Part shown: in pieces, positions 6,206-14,482 of the stretch
Position numbering within the stretch: the stretch's first letter is position 1
Layout of the letters: each line of letters begins with the position of its first letter
Assembly (NCBI RefSeq): GCF_004352845.1
Contig: NZ_SJRX01000001.1
Location: 248,001-312,000, forward strand
From: Luteimonas terricola
GTDB lineage: Bacteria > Pseudomonadota > Gammaproteobacteria > Xanthomonadales > Xanthomonadaceae
Length of the DNA: 64,000 nucleotides
Direction of reading: 5' to 3'
The notes under the pieces: model-generated
Told to the model about the DNA's origin: nothing
The model's input: only the letters and a program-made list of their open reading frames with translations
The model's database searches: none
Program-made: the position numbers and the translations under genes

Positions 6206-7231
6206 ATGCTGAAAATCGACATCCACGCCCACTACCTCCCCCGCGACTGGCCCGACCTCGCGCGCAAGTACGGCGACGACCGTTTTCCCGTCATCCACCA
6301 CACCGAAGACGGCCGCCACCGGATCTACAAGGACGGCCGCTTCTTCCGCGAGATCTGGTCCAAGACCTGGGATCCGCAGGAGCGCATCGACGACTACGCG
6401 CGCTTCGGGGTGCAGGTGCAGGTGATCAGCACGGTGCCGGTGATGTTCAGCTACTGGGCGAAGCCCAACCAGGCGCTGGAGCTGCACCAGGCGCTCAACG
6501 ACCACATGGCCGAGACCTGCCGCGCGCATCCGCGCCACTACGCGGGCATCGGCACGGTGCCGCTGCAGTCGCCGCGGCTGGCGGTGCAGGAACTGGAGCG
6601 CTGCATGGACGAGCTCGGCCTGCAGGGCGTGCAGATCGGCTCGCACATCCAGCTGGCCGACGGCCAGCACTGGAACCTGGACGCGCCCGAGCTCTTCCCC
6701 TTCTTCGAGGCCGCGGCCGACCTGGGTGCCGCGATCCTGGTCCATCCCTGGGACATGATGGGCACCGACACCATGCCCAAGTACTGGCTGCCCTGGCTGG
6801 TCGGCATGCCCGCCGAGCAGTCGCGCGCGGCCTGTTCGCTCGTGTTCGGCGGCGTGCTGGAGCGGTTGCCGAAGCTGAAGATCTGCATGGCGCACGGCGG
6901 CGGCAGCTTCCCTTACACCATCGGCCGCATCGAGCACGGCTTCAACATGCGCCCGGACCTCGTGGCCACCGACAACCCGCGCAACCCGCGCGAATACCTG
7001 TCGCGCCTCTACTTCGACTCCTGGGTCGCCGACTCGAAGGCGCTGGAGTACCTGATCGACACCTGCGGCATCGACCGCGTGATGCTGGGCACCGACTACC
7101 CCTTCCCCCTGGGCGAACAGGAACCCGGCGCCGGCATCGACGCACTGCGCCTGGACGACGCCGGCCAGTCCCGCCTCTACCACGGCACCGCGCTCGAATG
7201 GCTCGGGCTGCCGCGATCGAGGTTTTCATAA
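6206..7231 (+). CDS. 2-amino-3-carboxymuconate-6-semialdehyde decarboxylase (ACMSD)
   Basis: A 341-residue zinc-dependent decarboxylase of the amidohydrolase superfamily. It converts ACMS, the HAAO product, to 2-aminomuconate 6-semialdehyde, diverting carbon away from quinolinate. Metal-binding residues are His7 and His9 (DIHAHYLP), His in ILVHPWD near residue 177, His in CMAHGGG near residue 230 and Asp in MLGTDYPFP near residue 294. The length is normal for bacterial ACMSD. It is separated from HAAO by the inserted MNT-HEPN pair and has its own promoter-like sequence. The stop codon is followed within 3 bp by the left arm of a repeat element that fills the gap to kynU. Confidence 0.95.
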   Translation: MLKIDIHAHYLPRDWPDLARKYGDDRFPVIHHTEDGRHRIYKDGRFFREIWSKTWDPQERIDDYARFGVQVQVISTVPVMFSYWAKPNQALELHQALNDHMAETCRAHPRHYAGIGTVPLQSPRLAVQELERCMDELGLQGVQIGSHIQLADGQHWNLDAPELFPFFEAAADLGAAILVHPWDMMGTDTMPKYWLPWLVGMPAEQSRAACSLVFGGVLERLPKLKICMAHGGGSFPYTIGRIEHGFNMRPDLVATDNPRNPREYLSRLYFDSWVADSKALEYLIDTCGIDRVMLGTDYPFPLGEQEPGAGIDALRLDDAGQSRLYHGTALEWLGLPRSRFS

Positions 7232-7234
7232 GAG

Positions 7235-7360
7235 CTTTTTTGCCGCGGATTTACGCGAGTTACGCGGATCAGAGCCGAAAGAACTTGACGTGGACCGACC
7301 CTCCAGACAGTTGTTGTCCTATCTGCTTTTATCCGCGTAAATCCGTGGCAAAAAAGGCTT
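7235..7360 (+). repeat. inverted-repeat element, short form (copy A) of the GCGGATTTACGCGGAT family
   Basis: The left arm (about 7235-7270) reads as T-tract, GCCGCGGATTTACGCG, then ACGCGGAT. The right arm (about 7329-7360) is its near reverse complement: ATCCGCGTAAATCCGTGG, C, A-tract, GGCTT. About 55 bp of unrelated core lie between. It fills the whole ACMSD-kynU intergenic gap. Copies B (25962-26270) and C (30184-30493) are longer, nested versions. The right end places AAAAAAGG about 10 nt before the kynU ATG. No transposase is associated. Confidence 0.85.
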
Positions 7361-7367
7361 TCTATCC

Positions 7368-8660
7368 ATGACCGAGCTGTACACCGACCAGCACGCCGCA
7401 ATGCTTGACGAGGCCGATCCGCTGCGCGGGCTGCGGGCGGAATTCCATCTGCCGCGGCACGGCGACCGCGAGCAGGCGTACTTCTGCGGGAACTCGCTGG
7501 GGCTGCAGCCGACGTCGGCACGCGGCCATGTGCTCGACGTGCTCGACAAGTGGGCGGCGGAAGCGGTGGAGGCGCACTTCACCGGAACCACGCAGTGGAT
7601 GCCCTACCACGCGCTGCTGCGCGAGCCGCTGGCGCGCGTGGTCGGTGCGGAGCCGTCGGAAGTGGTGGCGATGAATTCGCTGACCGCCAACCTGCACTTC
7701 ATGCTGGTCAGCTTCTATCGGCCCACGCGCGAGCGGCCGGCGATCCTGATGGAGGCCGGGGCGTTTCCGTCCGACCGCTACGCGCTGGAGTCGCAGCTGC
7801 GCTTCCACGGCTTCGATCCGGCCACCGACCTGATCGAGCTCGAGCCCGACCTGGCCGAGGGCACGTTCTCGATGGAGGCCATTGCGCGCGCCATCGAGGA
7901 ACACGGCCCGCGGCTGGCGCTGGTGCTGTGGCCGGGCGTGCAGTACCGGAGCGGGCAGGCCTTCGACATCGCGGAGATCACGCGGCTGGGGCATGCCGCC
8001 GGTGCGGTGGTCGGTTTCGACCTGGCGCATGCCGCCGGCAACCTGCCGCTGCGGCTGCACGATGACGGCCCGGACTTCGCCGTCTGGTGCCACTACAAGT
8101 ACCTGAACTCCGGGCCGGGCGCGGTGGCCGGCTGCTTCGTGCACGCGCGGCATGCGCGCACCGGGCGCCCGCGCTTCGCCGGATGGTGGGGACACGACGA
8201 GGCCACGCGCTTCCGCATGGCACCGACCTTCGAGCCGACGCCCGGCGCCGACGGCTGGCAGCTCAGCAACCCGCCGATCCTGGGCCTGGCACCGCTGCGC
8301 GGCTCGCTGGAGCTGTTCGACCGCGTCGGCATGGAGGCGCTGCGCGCGAAGTCGCATTCGCTCACCGGCTACCTGGAGACGCTGATCGACCAGCGCCTGC
8401 CGGACACCCTGCGCATCGCCACGCCGCGCGACCCGGAGCAACGGGGCGCACAGCTCTCGCTGCGGGTGCTGGAAGGCCGCGGCCTGCGTGGCCGTGACGC
8501 CGGTCGCTCGCTGTTCGAGTCGCTGTCCGCGCAGGGCATCGTCGGCGACTGGCGCGAACCCGACGTGATCAGGATCTCGCCGGCGCCGATGTACAACAGC
8601 CATGCCGACGTACTGCGCTTCGTCCGCGCCACCGAGGCCTGGCGCGAGGGCCGCGGATGA
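7368..8660 (+). CDS. kynU: kynureninase
   Basis: PLP-dependent fold-type I enzyme of 430 residues, cleaving 3-hydroxykynurenine or kynurenine to 3-hydroxyanthranilate or anthranilate plus alanine. Diagnostic features are the N-terminal FCGNSLGLQPTS (about 39-50), the PLP-binding Asp218 and His221 in GFDLAHAAGN, and the Schiff-base Lys244 in HYKYLNSGPG. The ATG at 7368 is the only reasonable start; the sole ribosome-binding-like sequence before it (AAAAAAGG) belongs to the repeat element upstream. The stop overlaps the kmo start by 4 bp (ATGA), so the two enzymes of consecutive steps are translationally coupled. Confidence 0.96.
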   Translation: MTELYTDQHAAMLDEADPLRGLRAEFHLPRHGDREQAYFCGNSLGLQPTSARGHVLDVLDKWAAEAVEAHFTGTTQWMPYHALLREPLARVVGAEPSEVVAMNSLTANLHFMLVSFYRPTRERPAILMEAGAFPSDRYALESQLRFHGFDPATDLIELEPDLAEGTFSMEAIARAIEEHGPRLALVLWPGVQYRSGQAFDIAEITRLGHAAGAVVGFDLAHAAGNLPLRLHDDGPDFAVWCHYKYLNSGPGAVAGCFVHARHARTGRPRFAGWWGHDEATRFRMAPTFEPTPGADGWQLSNPPILGLAPLRGSLELFDRVGMEALRAKSHSLTGYLETLIDQRLPDTLRIATPRDPEQRGAQLSLRVLEGRGLRGRDAGRSLFESLSAQGIVGDWREPDVIRISPAPMYNSHADVLRFVRATEAWREGRG

Positions 8661-10063
8661 GCACTGCTCACGCAGCGGCCGGGGTGCCAGGGGCCGGCGC
8701 GGCGCGACGCGAAGCCACCATCGTCGGCGCCGGGCTGGCCGGCGCACTGATGGCCACCCTGCTCGCCCAGCGCGGCTGGAAGGTCGAGGTTTACGAAAGC
8801 CGCGGCGACCCGCGCCTTCACGGCTTCGCCGGCGGCCGCTCCATCAACCTCGCGCTGGCCGAACGCGGCCTGCACGCGCTGCGCGCCGCCGACGCCGACC
8901 GCGACGTGCTGGCGCAGGCGGTGATGATGCGCGGGCGCATGGTGCATCCCCTCGACGGCACCCCACAGCTGCAGCGCTATGGCCGCGACGACAGCGAGGT
9001 GATCTGGTCGGTCAGTCGCGGCGAGCTCAACATCACGCTGATCAACGCCGCCGAGTCCGCGGGCGCGGTGCTCCACTTCGACCGCCGGCTCGAGGCCGTG
9101 GACTTCGCGGCGCGCAGGGCCTTCTACCGGGGCGACGGCGCGCTGCATCGGGTCGGATTCAGCACCCTGATCGGCTGCGACGGCGCCGGCTCCACGCTGC
9201 GCGCGCAGATGGGACAGCGCGCCGACCTGGGCGAACGCACCGACTGGCTCGGCCATGGCTACAAGGAGCTGGAGATCCCGCCGGCCGCCGATGGCGACTT
9301 CCGAATCGAGCCCAACGCCCTGCACATCTGGCCGCGCGGCCGCTACATGTGCATCGCCCTGCCCAATGACGAGCGCACCTTCACCGTGACCCTGTTCATG
9401 GCGATGCGCGACGAAGGCGTGGGCGACCCGAGCTTCGAGACCGTGCCCACGGCCACAGAGGCGCGCGCGCTGTTCGAACGCGACTTCGCCGACACGCTGC
9501 CGCTGATCCCCGAGCTGGAGCACGACTTCGACACCAATCCGATCGGAACCCTGGGCACGCTGTACCTCGACCGCTGGCACCTCGGCGGCGACGCCGTGCT
9601 GATCGGCGACGCCGCGCACGCGATGGTGCCCTTCCACGGCCAGGGCATGAACTGCGCCTTCGAGGATTGCGTGGCGCTGGCAAGGCAGCTGGACGCATCG
9701 GCCGACCTGGCGACGGCCTACGCCGCCTTCGAGGCGCAGCGCATGCCCGATGCCGCGGCCATCCAGCGCATGGCGCTGGACAACTACATCGAGATGCGCG
9801 ACCTCGTCGACGACGCCGACTACCTGCTGCAGCGCGAACTCGAGCTGGCACTGCAGGCGCGGCACCCCACCCGCTTCATCCCGCACTACGCGATGGTCAC
9901 CTTCATGCGGATTCCCTACTCGCTCGCACTGGAACGCAGCGAGGTGCAGCGCGGCATCCTGGAGCGGGCCACGCAGGGCCTGTCATCGGTGGACGAAGTC
10001 GACTTCGAAGTCGTCGCCGCCGAGATCGAGCGGCTCCTGCCACCGCTGGAGGACGCCGCATGA
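8657..10063 (+). CDS. kmo: kynurenine 3-monooxygenase
   Basis: FAD-dependent aromatic hydroxylase of 468 residues that converts L-kynurenine to 3-hydroxykynurenine with NADPH and O2. The FAD-binding GxGxxG is at residues 24-29 (GAGLAG). GRSINLALAERG at about 60-71 is the hallmark of KMO. The second FAD motif GDAAHAMVPFHGQGMN is near residue 317. The N-terminus has a short Ala-rich extension before the Rossmann fold. It is coupled to kynU by an ATGA overlap. The presence of kmo with HAAO, ACMSD, the dehydrogenase and the deaminase defines the full route from kynurenine to 2-oxo acids. Tryptophan dioxygenase and formamidase are not in the window. Confidence 0.96.
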   Translation: MSTAHAAAGVPGAGAARREATIVGAGLAGALMATLLAQRGWKVEVYESRGDPRLHGFAGGRSINLALAERGLHALRAADADRDVLAQAVMMRGRMVHPLDGTPQLQRYGRDDSEVIWSVSRGELNITLINAAESAGAVLHFDRRLEAVDFAARRAFYRGDGALHRVGFSTLIGCDGAGSTLRAQMGQRADLGERTDWLGHGYKELEIPPAADGDFRIEPNALHIWPRGRYMCIALPNDERTFTVTLFMAMRDEGVGDPSFETVPTATEARALFERDFADTLPLIPELEHDFDTNPIGTLGTLYLDRWHLGGDAVLIGDAAHAMVPFHGQGMNCAFEDCVALARQLDASADLATAYAAFEAQRMPDAAAIQRMALDNYIEMRDLVDDADYLLQRELELALQARHPTRFIPHYAMVTFMRIPYSLALERSEVQRGILERATQGLSSVDEVDFEVVAAEIERLLPPLEDAA

Positions 10064-10091
10064 ACCGCCTCCCGACCATCGCCGCAGCCAC

Positions 10092-10119
10092 TGCAGGACC
10101 GGCAATGGCCGCTCCTGCA
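10092..10119. repeat. REP-like palindrome
   Basis: TGCAGGA (10092-10098) pairs with TCCTGCA (10113-10119). After one mismatch, CGGC (10100-10103) pairs with GCCG (10108-10111) around an AATG loop. On the opposite strand the word GCAGGAGCGGC resembles the intergenic REP palindromes common in Xanthomonadaceae and Pseudomonas. It lies in the 85-bp gap between kmo and the exonuclease gene and could stabilise or terminate the kynU-kmo mRNA. Confidence 0.6.
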
Positions 10120-10148
10120 AAAGCAGACGAAGAGGCGGCGCGACCGAC

Positions 10149-11615
10149 GTGAGCGACAGCTTCCTGTTCTACGACCTCGAGACCTGGGGCATCGATCCAC
10201 GGCGCACGCGGATCGCGCAGTTCGCTGCCATCCGCACCGATGCGGAACTGCGCCAGCTCGGCGACCCGATCGAGTTCATGGTGCGCGCCGCCGACGATCT
10301 GCTGCCCTCGCCGGGCGCGTCGATGGTCACCGGGCTTGCGCCGCAGGACGCGCTGGCCACGGGCCTGGGCGAGGCCGAAGCCTTCGCCCGGATCGTCGAC
10401 GAGATGGCGCGTCCCGGTACCTGCACGCTCGGCTACAACTCGCTGCGCTTCGACGACGAGTTCGTGCGCCACGGCCTGTACCGCAACTTCCACGATCCCT
10501 ATGAGCGCGAGTGGCGCAACGGCAACAGCCGCTGGGACCTGCTCGACGTGATGCGCCTGGCGCACGCGCTGCGGCCCGAGGGCATCGCCTGGCCCGTGCG
10601 CGAGGACGGTGGCGGCATATCGTTCCGGCTCGAGCACCTGGCCGAAGCCAACAACGTGCGCAGCGGCGACGCGCACGAGGCGCTGTCCGACGTCCGCGCG
10701 CTGATCGGACTGGCGCGGCTGTTCCGCGAGGCGCAGCCGCGCCTGTGGCAGTACGCGCTGGCGCTGCGCCAGAAGCGCCACGTCGCCGCCCTGCTCGACC
10801 CGATGGCGATGGCGCCGGTGCTGCACGTCTCGCAGCGCTACCCCGCCGCGCGCATGTGCGCGGCGGCCGTGCTGCCCTTGGCGATGCATCCGCAGATCGG
10901 CAACCGCGTGATCGTCTACGACCTCGACACCGAGCCCGACGACCTGCTGGCCCTGCCCCCGGAAGAGATCGCCGCCCGCCTCTATGTGCGGACGGCCGAC
11001 CTGCCCGAAGGCGTTGCACGGGTGCCGCTCAAGGAAGTGCATACCAACCGCAGCCCGGCCCTGGTGCAGTGGAACCACCTGCGGCCGGCGGATTTCGAGC
11101 GGCTCGGGATCGATCCCGGTGTCGCGGAGGCCCGCGCCGCGCGCATCCGCGCGCTCGGTCCGGCGATCGCGGAAAAGGTGCGCCGGGTGTTCGTCCGCGA
11201 CCGTGACGGCAACCGGGTCCCGCCCGACGTCGACGCCGCGCTCTACGACGGCTTCATCGGCGACGGCGACAAGGGCCGCCTGGCCATGGTGCGCGCGACG
11301 CCGCCCGCACAGCTCGGCGCGCGCGATTTCGGCTTCCAGGACCCGAGGCTGCCGGAGCTGCTGTTCCGCTACCGTGCGCGCAACTGGCCCGACACCCTCG
11401 ACGCCGCGGAGCGCATGCGCTGGGACGACTACCGGCGCCTGCGCCTGAGCGGCGACGCCGGCCTGTCCGAACTCACTTTCGACGCGTATTTCGACGACCT
11501 CACGCGCCTGCGCGGAGAACACGCCGGCAGCGACGGCAGGCAGGCCCTCCTCGACAGGCTCGAGCAGTGGGGCCGCGGCCTCGCCGCAGGCCTCGCGCCC
11601 GACGCATCCCCATGA
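10149..11615 (+). CDS. sbcB: exodeoxyribonuclease I (SbcB)
   Basis: A 488-residue 3'-5' single-strand exonuclease of the DEDDh superfamily, used in mismatch repair and recombination. The chosen GTG at 10149 directly precedes the conserved ExoI motif FYDLETWGID with metal ligands Asp9 and Glu11. The open frame upstream of it reads through kmo in another phase and is not coding. Further motifs are GYNSLRFDDEF (ExoII region), FRLEHLAEANN and DAHEALSDVRA (ExoIII, with the catalytic His), followed by the SH3-like and C-terminal helical regions characteristic of ExoI. The stop overlaps the next start by 4 bp. Confidence 0.93.
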   Translation: MSDSFLFYDLETWGIDPRRTRIAQFAAIRTDAELRQLGDPIEFMVRAADDLLPSPGASMVTGLAPQDALATGLGEAEAFARIVDEMARPGTCTLGYNSLRFDDEFVRHGLYRNFHDPYEREWRNGNSRWDLLDVMRLAHALRPEGIAWPVREDGGGISFRLEHLAEANNVRSGDAHEALSDVRALIGLARLFREAQPRLWQYALALRQKRHVAALLDPMAMAPVLHVSQRYPAARMCAAAVLPLAMHPQIGNRVIVYDLDTEPDDLLALPPEEIAARLYVRTADLPEGVARVPLKEVHTNRSPALVQWNHLRPADFERLGIDPGVAEARAARIRALGPAIAEKVRRVFVRDRDGNRVPPDVDAALYDGFIGDGDKGRLAMVRATPPAQLGARDFGFQDPRLPELLFRYRARNWPDTLDAAERMRWDDYRRLRLSGDAGLSELTFDAYFDDLTRLRGEHAGSDGRQALLDRLEQWGRGLAAGLAPDASP

Positions 11616-12298
11616 GCTCCTATTTCACCGACAGGACCTTCCGCTTCCTGCGCGCACTCGCCCGCAACAACGAGCGCGTCTGGTTCCACGCCCACAAGCA
11701 CGACTACGAAGCGCACGTGCGCGACCCGCTGCAGCGCCTGGTCACCGATCTCGGACCCGACCTGGCCGAAGTGAGCCTGCAGTTCCGGGCCGATCCGCGC
11801 ACGGTCGGCGGTTCGCTGTACCGCATCCAGCGCGACACCCGCTTCGCCAACGACAAGCGCCCCTACAAGACCTGGCAGGGCGCGCGCCTGTTCCATGCGC
11901 GCCGGCGGGAGCTGGCATCGCCGCTGTATTACCTGCACATCGAGCCCGGCGGCTGCTTCGTCGGCGCCGGCATCTGGCGGCCGGAGTCGCCGACGCTGCG
12001 CACGATCCGGCAGTTCATCGTCGACAACCCGGCCGGCTGGAAGGCCGCGGCGCACGCGCCCGCGTTCCGGCGCCGCTATGCGCTGGACGAAGAGGACATG
12101 CTGGTGCGCCTGCCGCGCGGCTTCCCGGCCGACTTCGCCTTCATCGACGACCTGCGCCATCGCAGCTTCGTGGCCTGGCGCGCGCTCGACGACGCCACCG
12201 TGACCGGCCCGCGCCTGCGGCAGGTGCTTGCAAAGGACCTGCGCGACCTCGCACCCTTCGTCGACTACCTCTGCGCTGCGCTGGACCTGGAGTTCTGA
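11612..12298 (+). CDS. DUF2461 domain protein
   Basis: A 228-residue protein of the DUF2461/TIGR02453 family (function unknown). Recognisable blocks are FRFLRALARNNERVWFHAHKHDYE at the N-terminus, YRIQRDTRFANDKRPYKTW in the first third, and YYLHIEPGGCFVGAGIWRPESPTLRTIR in the middle. It is predicted soluble and cytoplasmic. The ATG at 11612 overlaps the exonuclease I stop (ATGA), and the next gene starts 2 bp after its stop, so these three genes form one translationally compact operon. I infer no function beyond possible linkage with DNA or nucleotide metabolism by context. Confidence 0.88.
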   Translation: MSSYFTDRTFRFLRALARNNERVWFHAHKHDYEAHVRDPLQRLVTDLGPDLAEVSLQFRADPRTVGGSLYRIQRDTRFANDKRPYKTWQGARLFHARRRELASPLYYLHIEPGGCFVGAGIWRPESPTLRTIRQFIVDNPAGWKAAAHAPAFRRRYALDEEDMLVRLPRGFPADFAFIDDLRHRSFVAWRALDDATVTGPRLRQVLAKDLRDLAPFVDYLCAALDLEF

Positions 12299-12300
12299 GC

Positions 12301-12870
12301 ATGGCCGACACCCGCACGCTGCGCTGGTTGCCCTGGATCGTGGCCGCGGCGCTGGTGGCGCTGCTGGCGTGGACCGCCACCGGCCCGTGGCGCGCCATCG
12401 AAGGCATCCGCCAGGCAGTGAAGACCGAGAACGCGAGCGCGCTTGCGCGACACGTGGACTTCCCCGCATTGCGCGCTAGCCTGAAGCCGCAGATACAGGA
12501 CCGCCTGGTGCGCGCGGCGGGAGTGGACGCGCAGTCCGGGCCCTTTGCCGCCTTCGGCCTGAGCGTTGCGAGCGGCCTGGCCGGAGGCCTGGTGGACGCA
12601 ATGGTGACCCCGGTCGGCCTGGGTGCGCTGATGGAGGGACGCAAGGTCTGGAACCGGGTGGGCGGCATTCCCCCACCCACGCGCAGCGACACCAGCGCGC
12701 AGCCGGAGCCGATCGCGGACCCGCGGCTGCGCTTCGAGTCCTTCTCGCGTGCCACCGCCACGGTCACCATGGATGACGGCAGCGAACTGGAGCTGGTGCT
12801 GACCCGGACCGGACTGCGCTGGCGGCTGGCGGAGATGCGATTGCCGCCGCCAGCCGACCCGCCGCGCTGA
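12301..12870 (+). CDS. DUF2939 membrane-anchored protein
   Basis: A 189-residue protein with a single N-terminal membrane segment (WLPWIVAAALVALLAWTA, residues about 9-26), followed by a periplasmic-type domain. The sequence GPWRAIEGIRQAVKTENASALARHVDFPALRASLKPQI is the conserved block of DUF2939. The remainder is a low-complexity linker and a beta-rich C-terminal part. It is the last gene of the exonuclease operon and ends directly against the convergent FMO gene (the stops abut at 12870/12871). Function unknown; the family is widespread in Xanthomonadaceae. Confidence 0.8.
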   Translation: MADTRTLRWLPWIVAAALVALLAWTATGPWRAIEGIRQAVKTENASALARHVDFPALRASLKPQIQDRLVRAAGVDAQSGPFAAFGLSVASGLAGGLVDAMVTPVGLGALMEGRKVWNRVGGIPPPTRSDTSAQPEPIADPRLRFESFSRATATVTMDDGSELELVLTRTGLRWRLAEMRLPPPADPPR

Positions 12871-14256
12871 TCAGGCCCGCGCGAGCTCCCGTTCTGTTTC
12901 AGGTTCCGGGACCGTCGACGCCTCCAGGAAGGCCTCCAGCGAGTCGTCCATCGCCTCCATCCACGGCGTGTGGTGCGGCGGTGCCAGGGTGCCGGTGATG
13001 GTCGAACGGTAGCTCTTGTTGCGGTAATCGAGGATGCCCTCGGCCTTGTCCCGCATCCACTCCTTGAACATCTCCGCGACCTGCTCGATCGCGAACTCCG
13101 GGTAATCGGTGCGGTCGACCAGGTCGCGCACGTAGGCGGCCTGGAAATCGATGTCCTCGTCGACGCTGGAGGCCGCGTTCTCACGCGCGAACCAGCGATC
13201 GCTGTCGGCGCGCATGGCCTGCGCATCGGGCAGCGGGATCCGGCCCAGGATCATGTCGCGCGCCAGCCAGGCCTGGGCGTCGAACATGTTGAAGGTGTAG
13301 TACTGGTCCTGCATGCCGAGGTAGATGAGCTTGGGGTTGTCGATCCAGAACACGCCCTTGTAGAGATCCTGCGGGTACAGGCGATTGCTGGTGCGCAGGG
13401 TCAGCGCGTCGGGCAGGAACGGGAAGTGGTGCTGGTAGCCGGTGCACAGGATGATCGCATCGACGTCGCGGCTGCTGCCGTCGATGAAGTGCGCGGTATT
13501 GCCCTCCACGTGCTGCAACAGCGGGCGCTCGTCGAAGGCCTCGGGCCACTGGTAACCCATCGGCGCGCTGCGGTAGCTGAAGGTCACCGACCTGGCGCCG
13601 TACTTGTGGCACTGCGTGCCGATGTCCTCCGCCGAATAGCTGCTGCCCACCAGCAGCAGGTCCTTGCCGGTGAATTCGCAGGCGTCGCGGAAGTCGTGGG
13701 CATGCAGCACGCGGCCCGGGAACTGGTCCAGGCCCTTGAAGCCGGGCGCGTTGGGCGTGGAGAAATGGCCGGTGGCCACCACCACGTAGTCGAACTCCTC
13801 GGCGACCAGCTGGTCGTCCTCGAGCTTGCGCACGGTGACGGTGAACCTGCCGGTGTCCTCGCTGTACTCGACCGAATGCACGGCGGTGTCGAAGCGGATC
13901 TGCCCGCGCAGGTCGCTGCGTTCGATGCGGCCCATGATGTAGTCGCGCAGTACCGGGCGCGGCGGATAGGACGCGATGGGGCGTCCGAAATGCTCCTCGA
14001 AGCTGTAGTCGGCGAATTCCAGGCATTCCTTGGGGCCGTTCGACCAGAGGTAGCGATACATGCTCGCGTGCACCGGCTCGCCGTGCGCGTCCAGACCGGT
14101 ACGCCAGGTGTAGTTCCACATCCCGCCCAGGTCGGACTGCTTTTCGAAGCAGACGACCTCGGGCACGTCGGCGCCCGCGCGGCGGGCGGCGTCGAAGGCG
14201 CGGAGCTGCGCCAGGCCACTCGGGCCGGCGCCGAGAACGGCGATACGAAGGGTCAT
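12871..14256 (-). CDS. flavin-containing monooxygenase, trimethylamine monooxygenase-like
   Basis: A 461-residue class B flavoprotein monooxygenase. The ATG at 14256 has an AAGGAG ribosome binding site. FAD-binding GAGPSG is at residues 9-14. The FMO fingerprint appears as [11 protein letters not shown]. The NADPH site is VGSSYSAED, and [11 protein letters not shown] is the C-terminal FMO motif. Overall similarity, as far as I recall it, is highest to bacterial trimethylamine monooxygenase (Tmm), which oxidises trimethylamine to the N-oxide (for example [34 protein letters not shown]). No tdm demethylase or TMA transporter is adjacent, so the physiological substrate may differ. Oxygenation of other tertiary amines or sulfides is an alternative. 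Confidence 0.85.
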   Translation of the reverse strand: MTLRIAVLGAGPSGLAQLRAFDAARRAGADVPEVVCFEKQSDLGGMWNYTWRTGLDAHGEPVHASMYRYLWSNGPKECLEFADYSFEEHFGRPIASYPPRPVLRDYIMGRIERSDLRGQIRFDTAVHSVEYSEDTGRFTVTVRKLEDDQLVAEEFDYVVVATGHFSTPNAPGFKGLDQFPGRVLHAHDFRDACEFTGKDLLLVGSSYSAEDIGTQCHKYGARSVTFSYRSAPMGYQWPEAFDERPLLQHVEGNTAHFIDGSSRDVDAIILCTGYQHHFPFLPDALTLRTSNRLYPQDLYKGVFWIDNPKLIYLGMQDQYYTFNMFDAQAWLARDMILGRIPLPDAQAMRADSDRWFARENAASSVDEDIDFQAAYVRDLVDRTDYPEFAIEQVAEMFKEWMRDKAEGILDYRNKSYRSTITGTLAPPHHTPWMEAMDDSLEAFLEASTVPEPETERELARA

Positions 14257-14482
14257 GCGACTGGATCTCCTTGTTCGGTACGGCGCCCGGCGGGCGCGGG
14301 GAGCCCGGCTGCAGCGGGGCTGCACCCGTGGAATCAAGGCAGAACCAGGCTCGAAGGTACGCGCGGAAGGCAGCTCGAAGCGACTGCAAAGCCAGCGAAC
14401 GTCATCTATCGGACGTAAATATGCGGCTATTTGCGCGTAACGCCGGCAATACTAACACAGCGACCCGCAGGCCTCCGGCGAC

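Noticed and set aside
7235..7360. CRISPR-like array because of the repeated GCGGAT words
   Set aside because: Repeats are inverted and nested, spacers are absent or unequal, and no cas gene is present.
14257..14482. Riboswitch or gene in the 226-bp gap upstream of the FMO gene
   Set aside because: Apart from an A/T-richer patch near 14410-14455 that may hold the promoter, no conserved aptamer-like structure or convincing ORF could be recognised.
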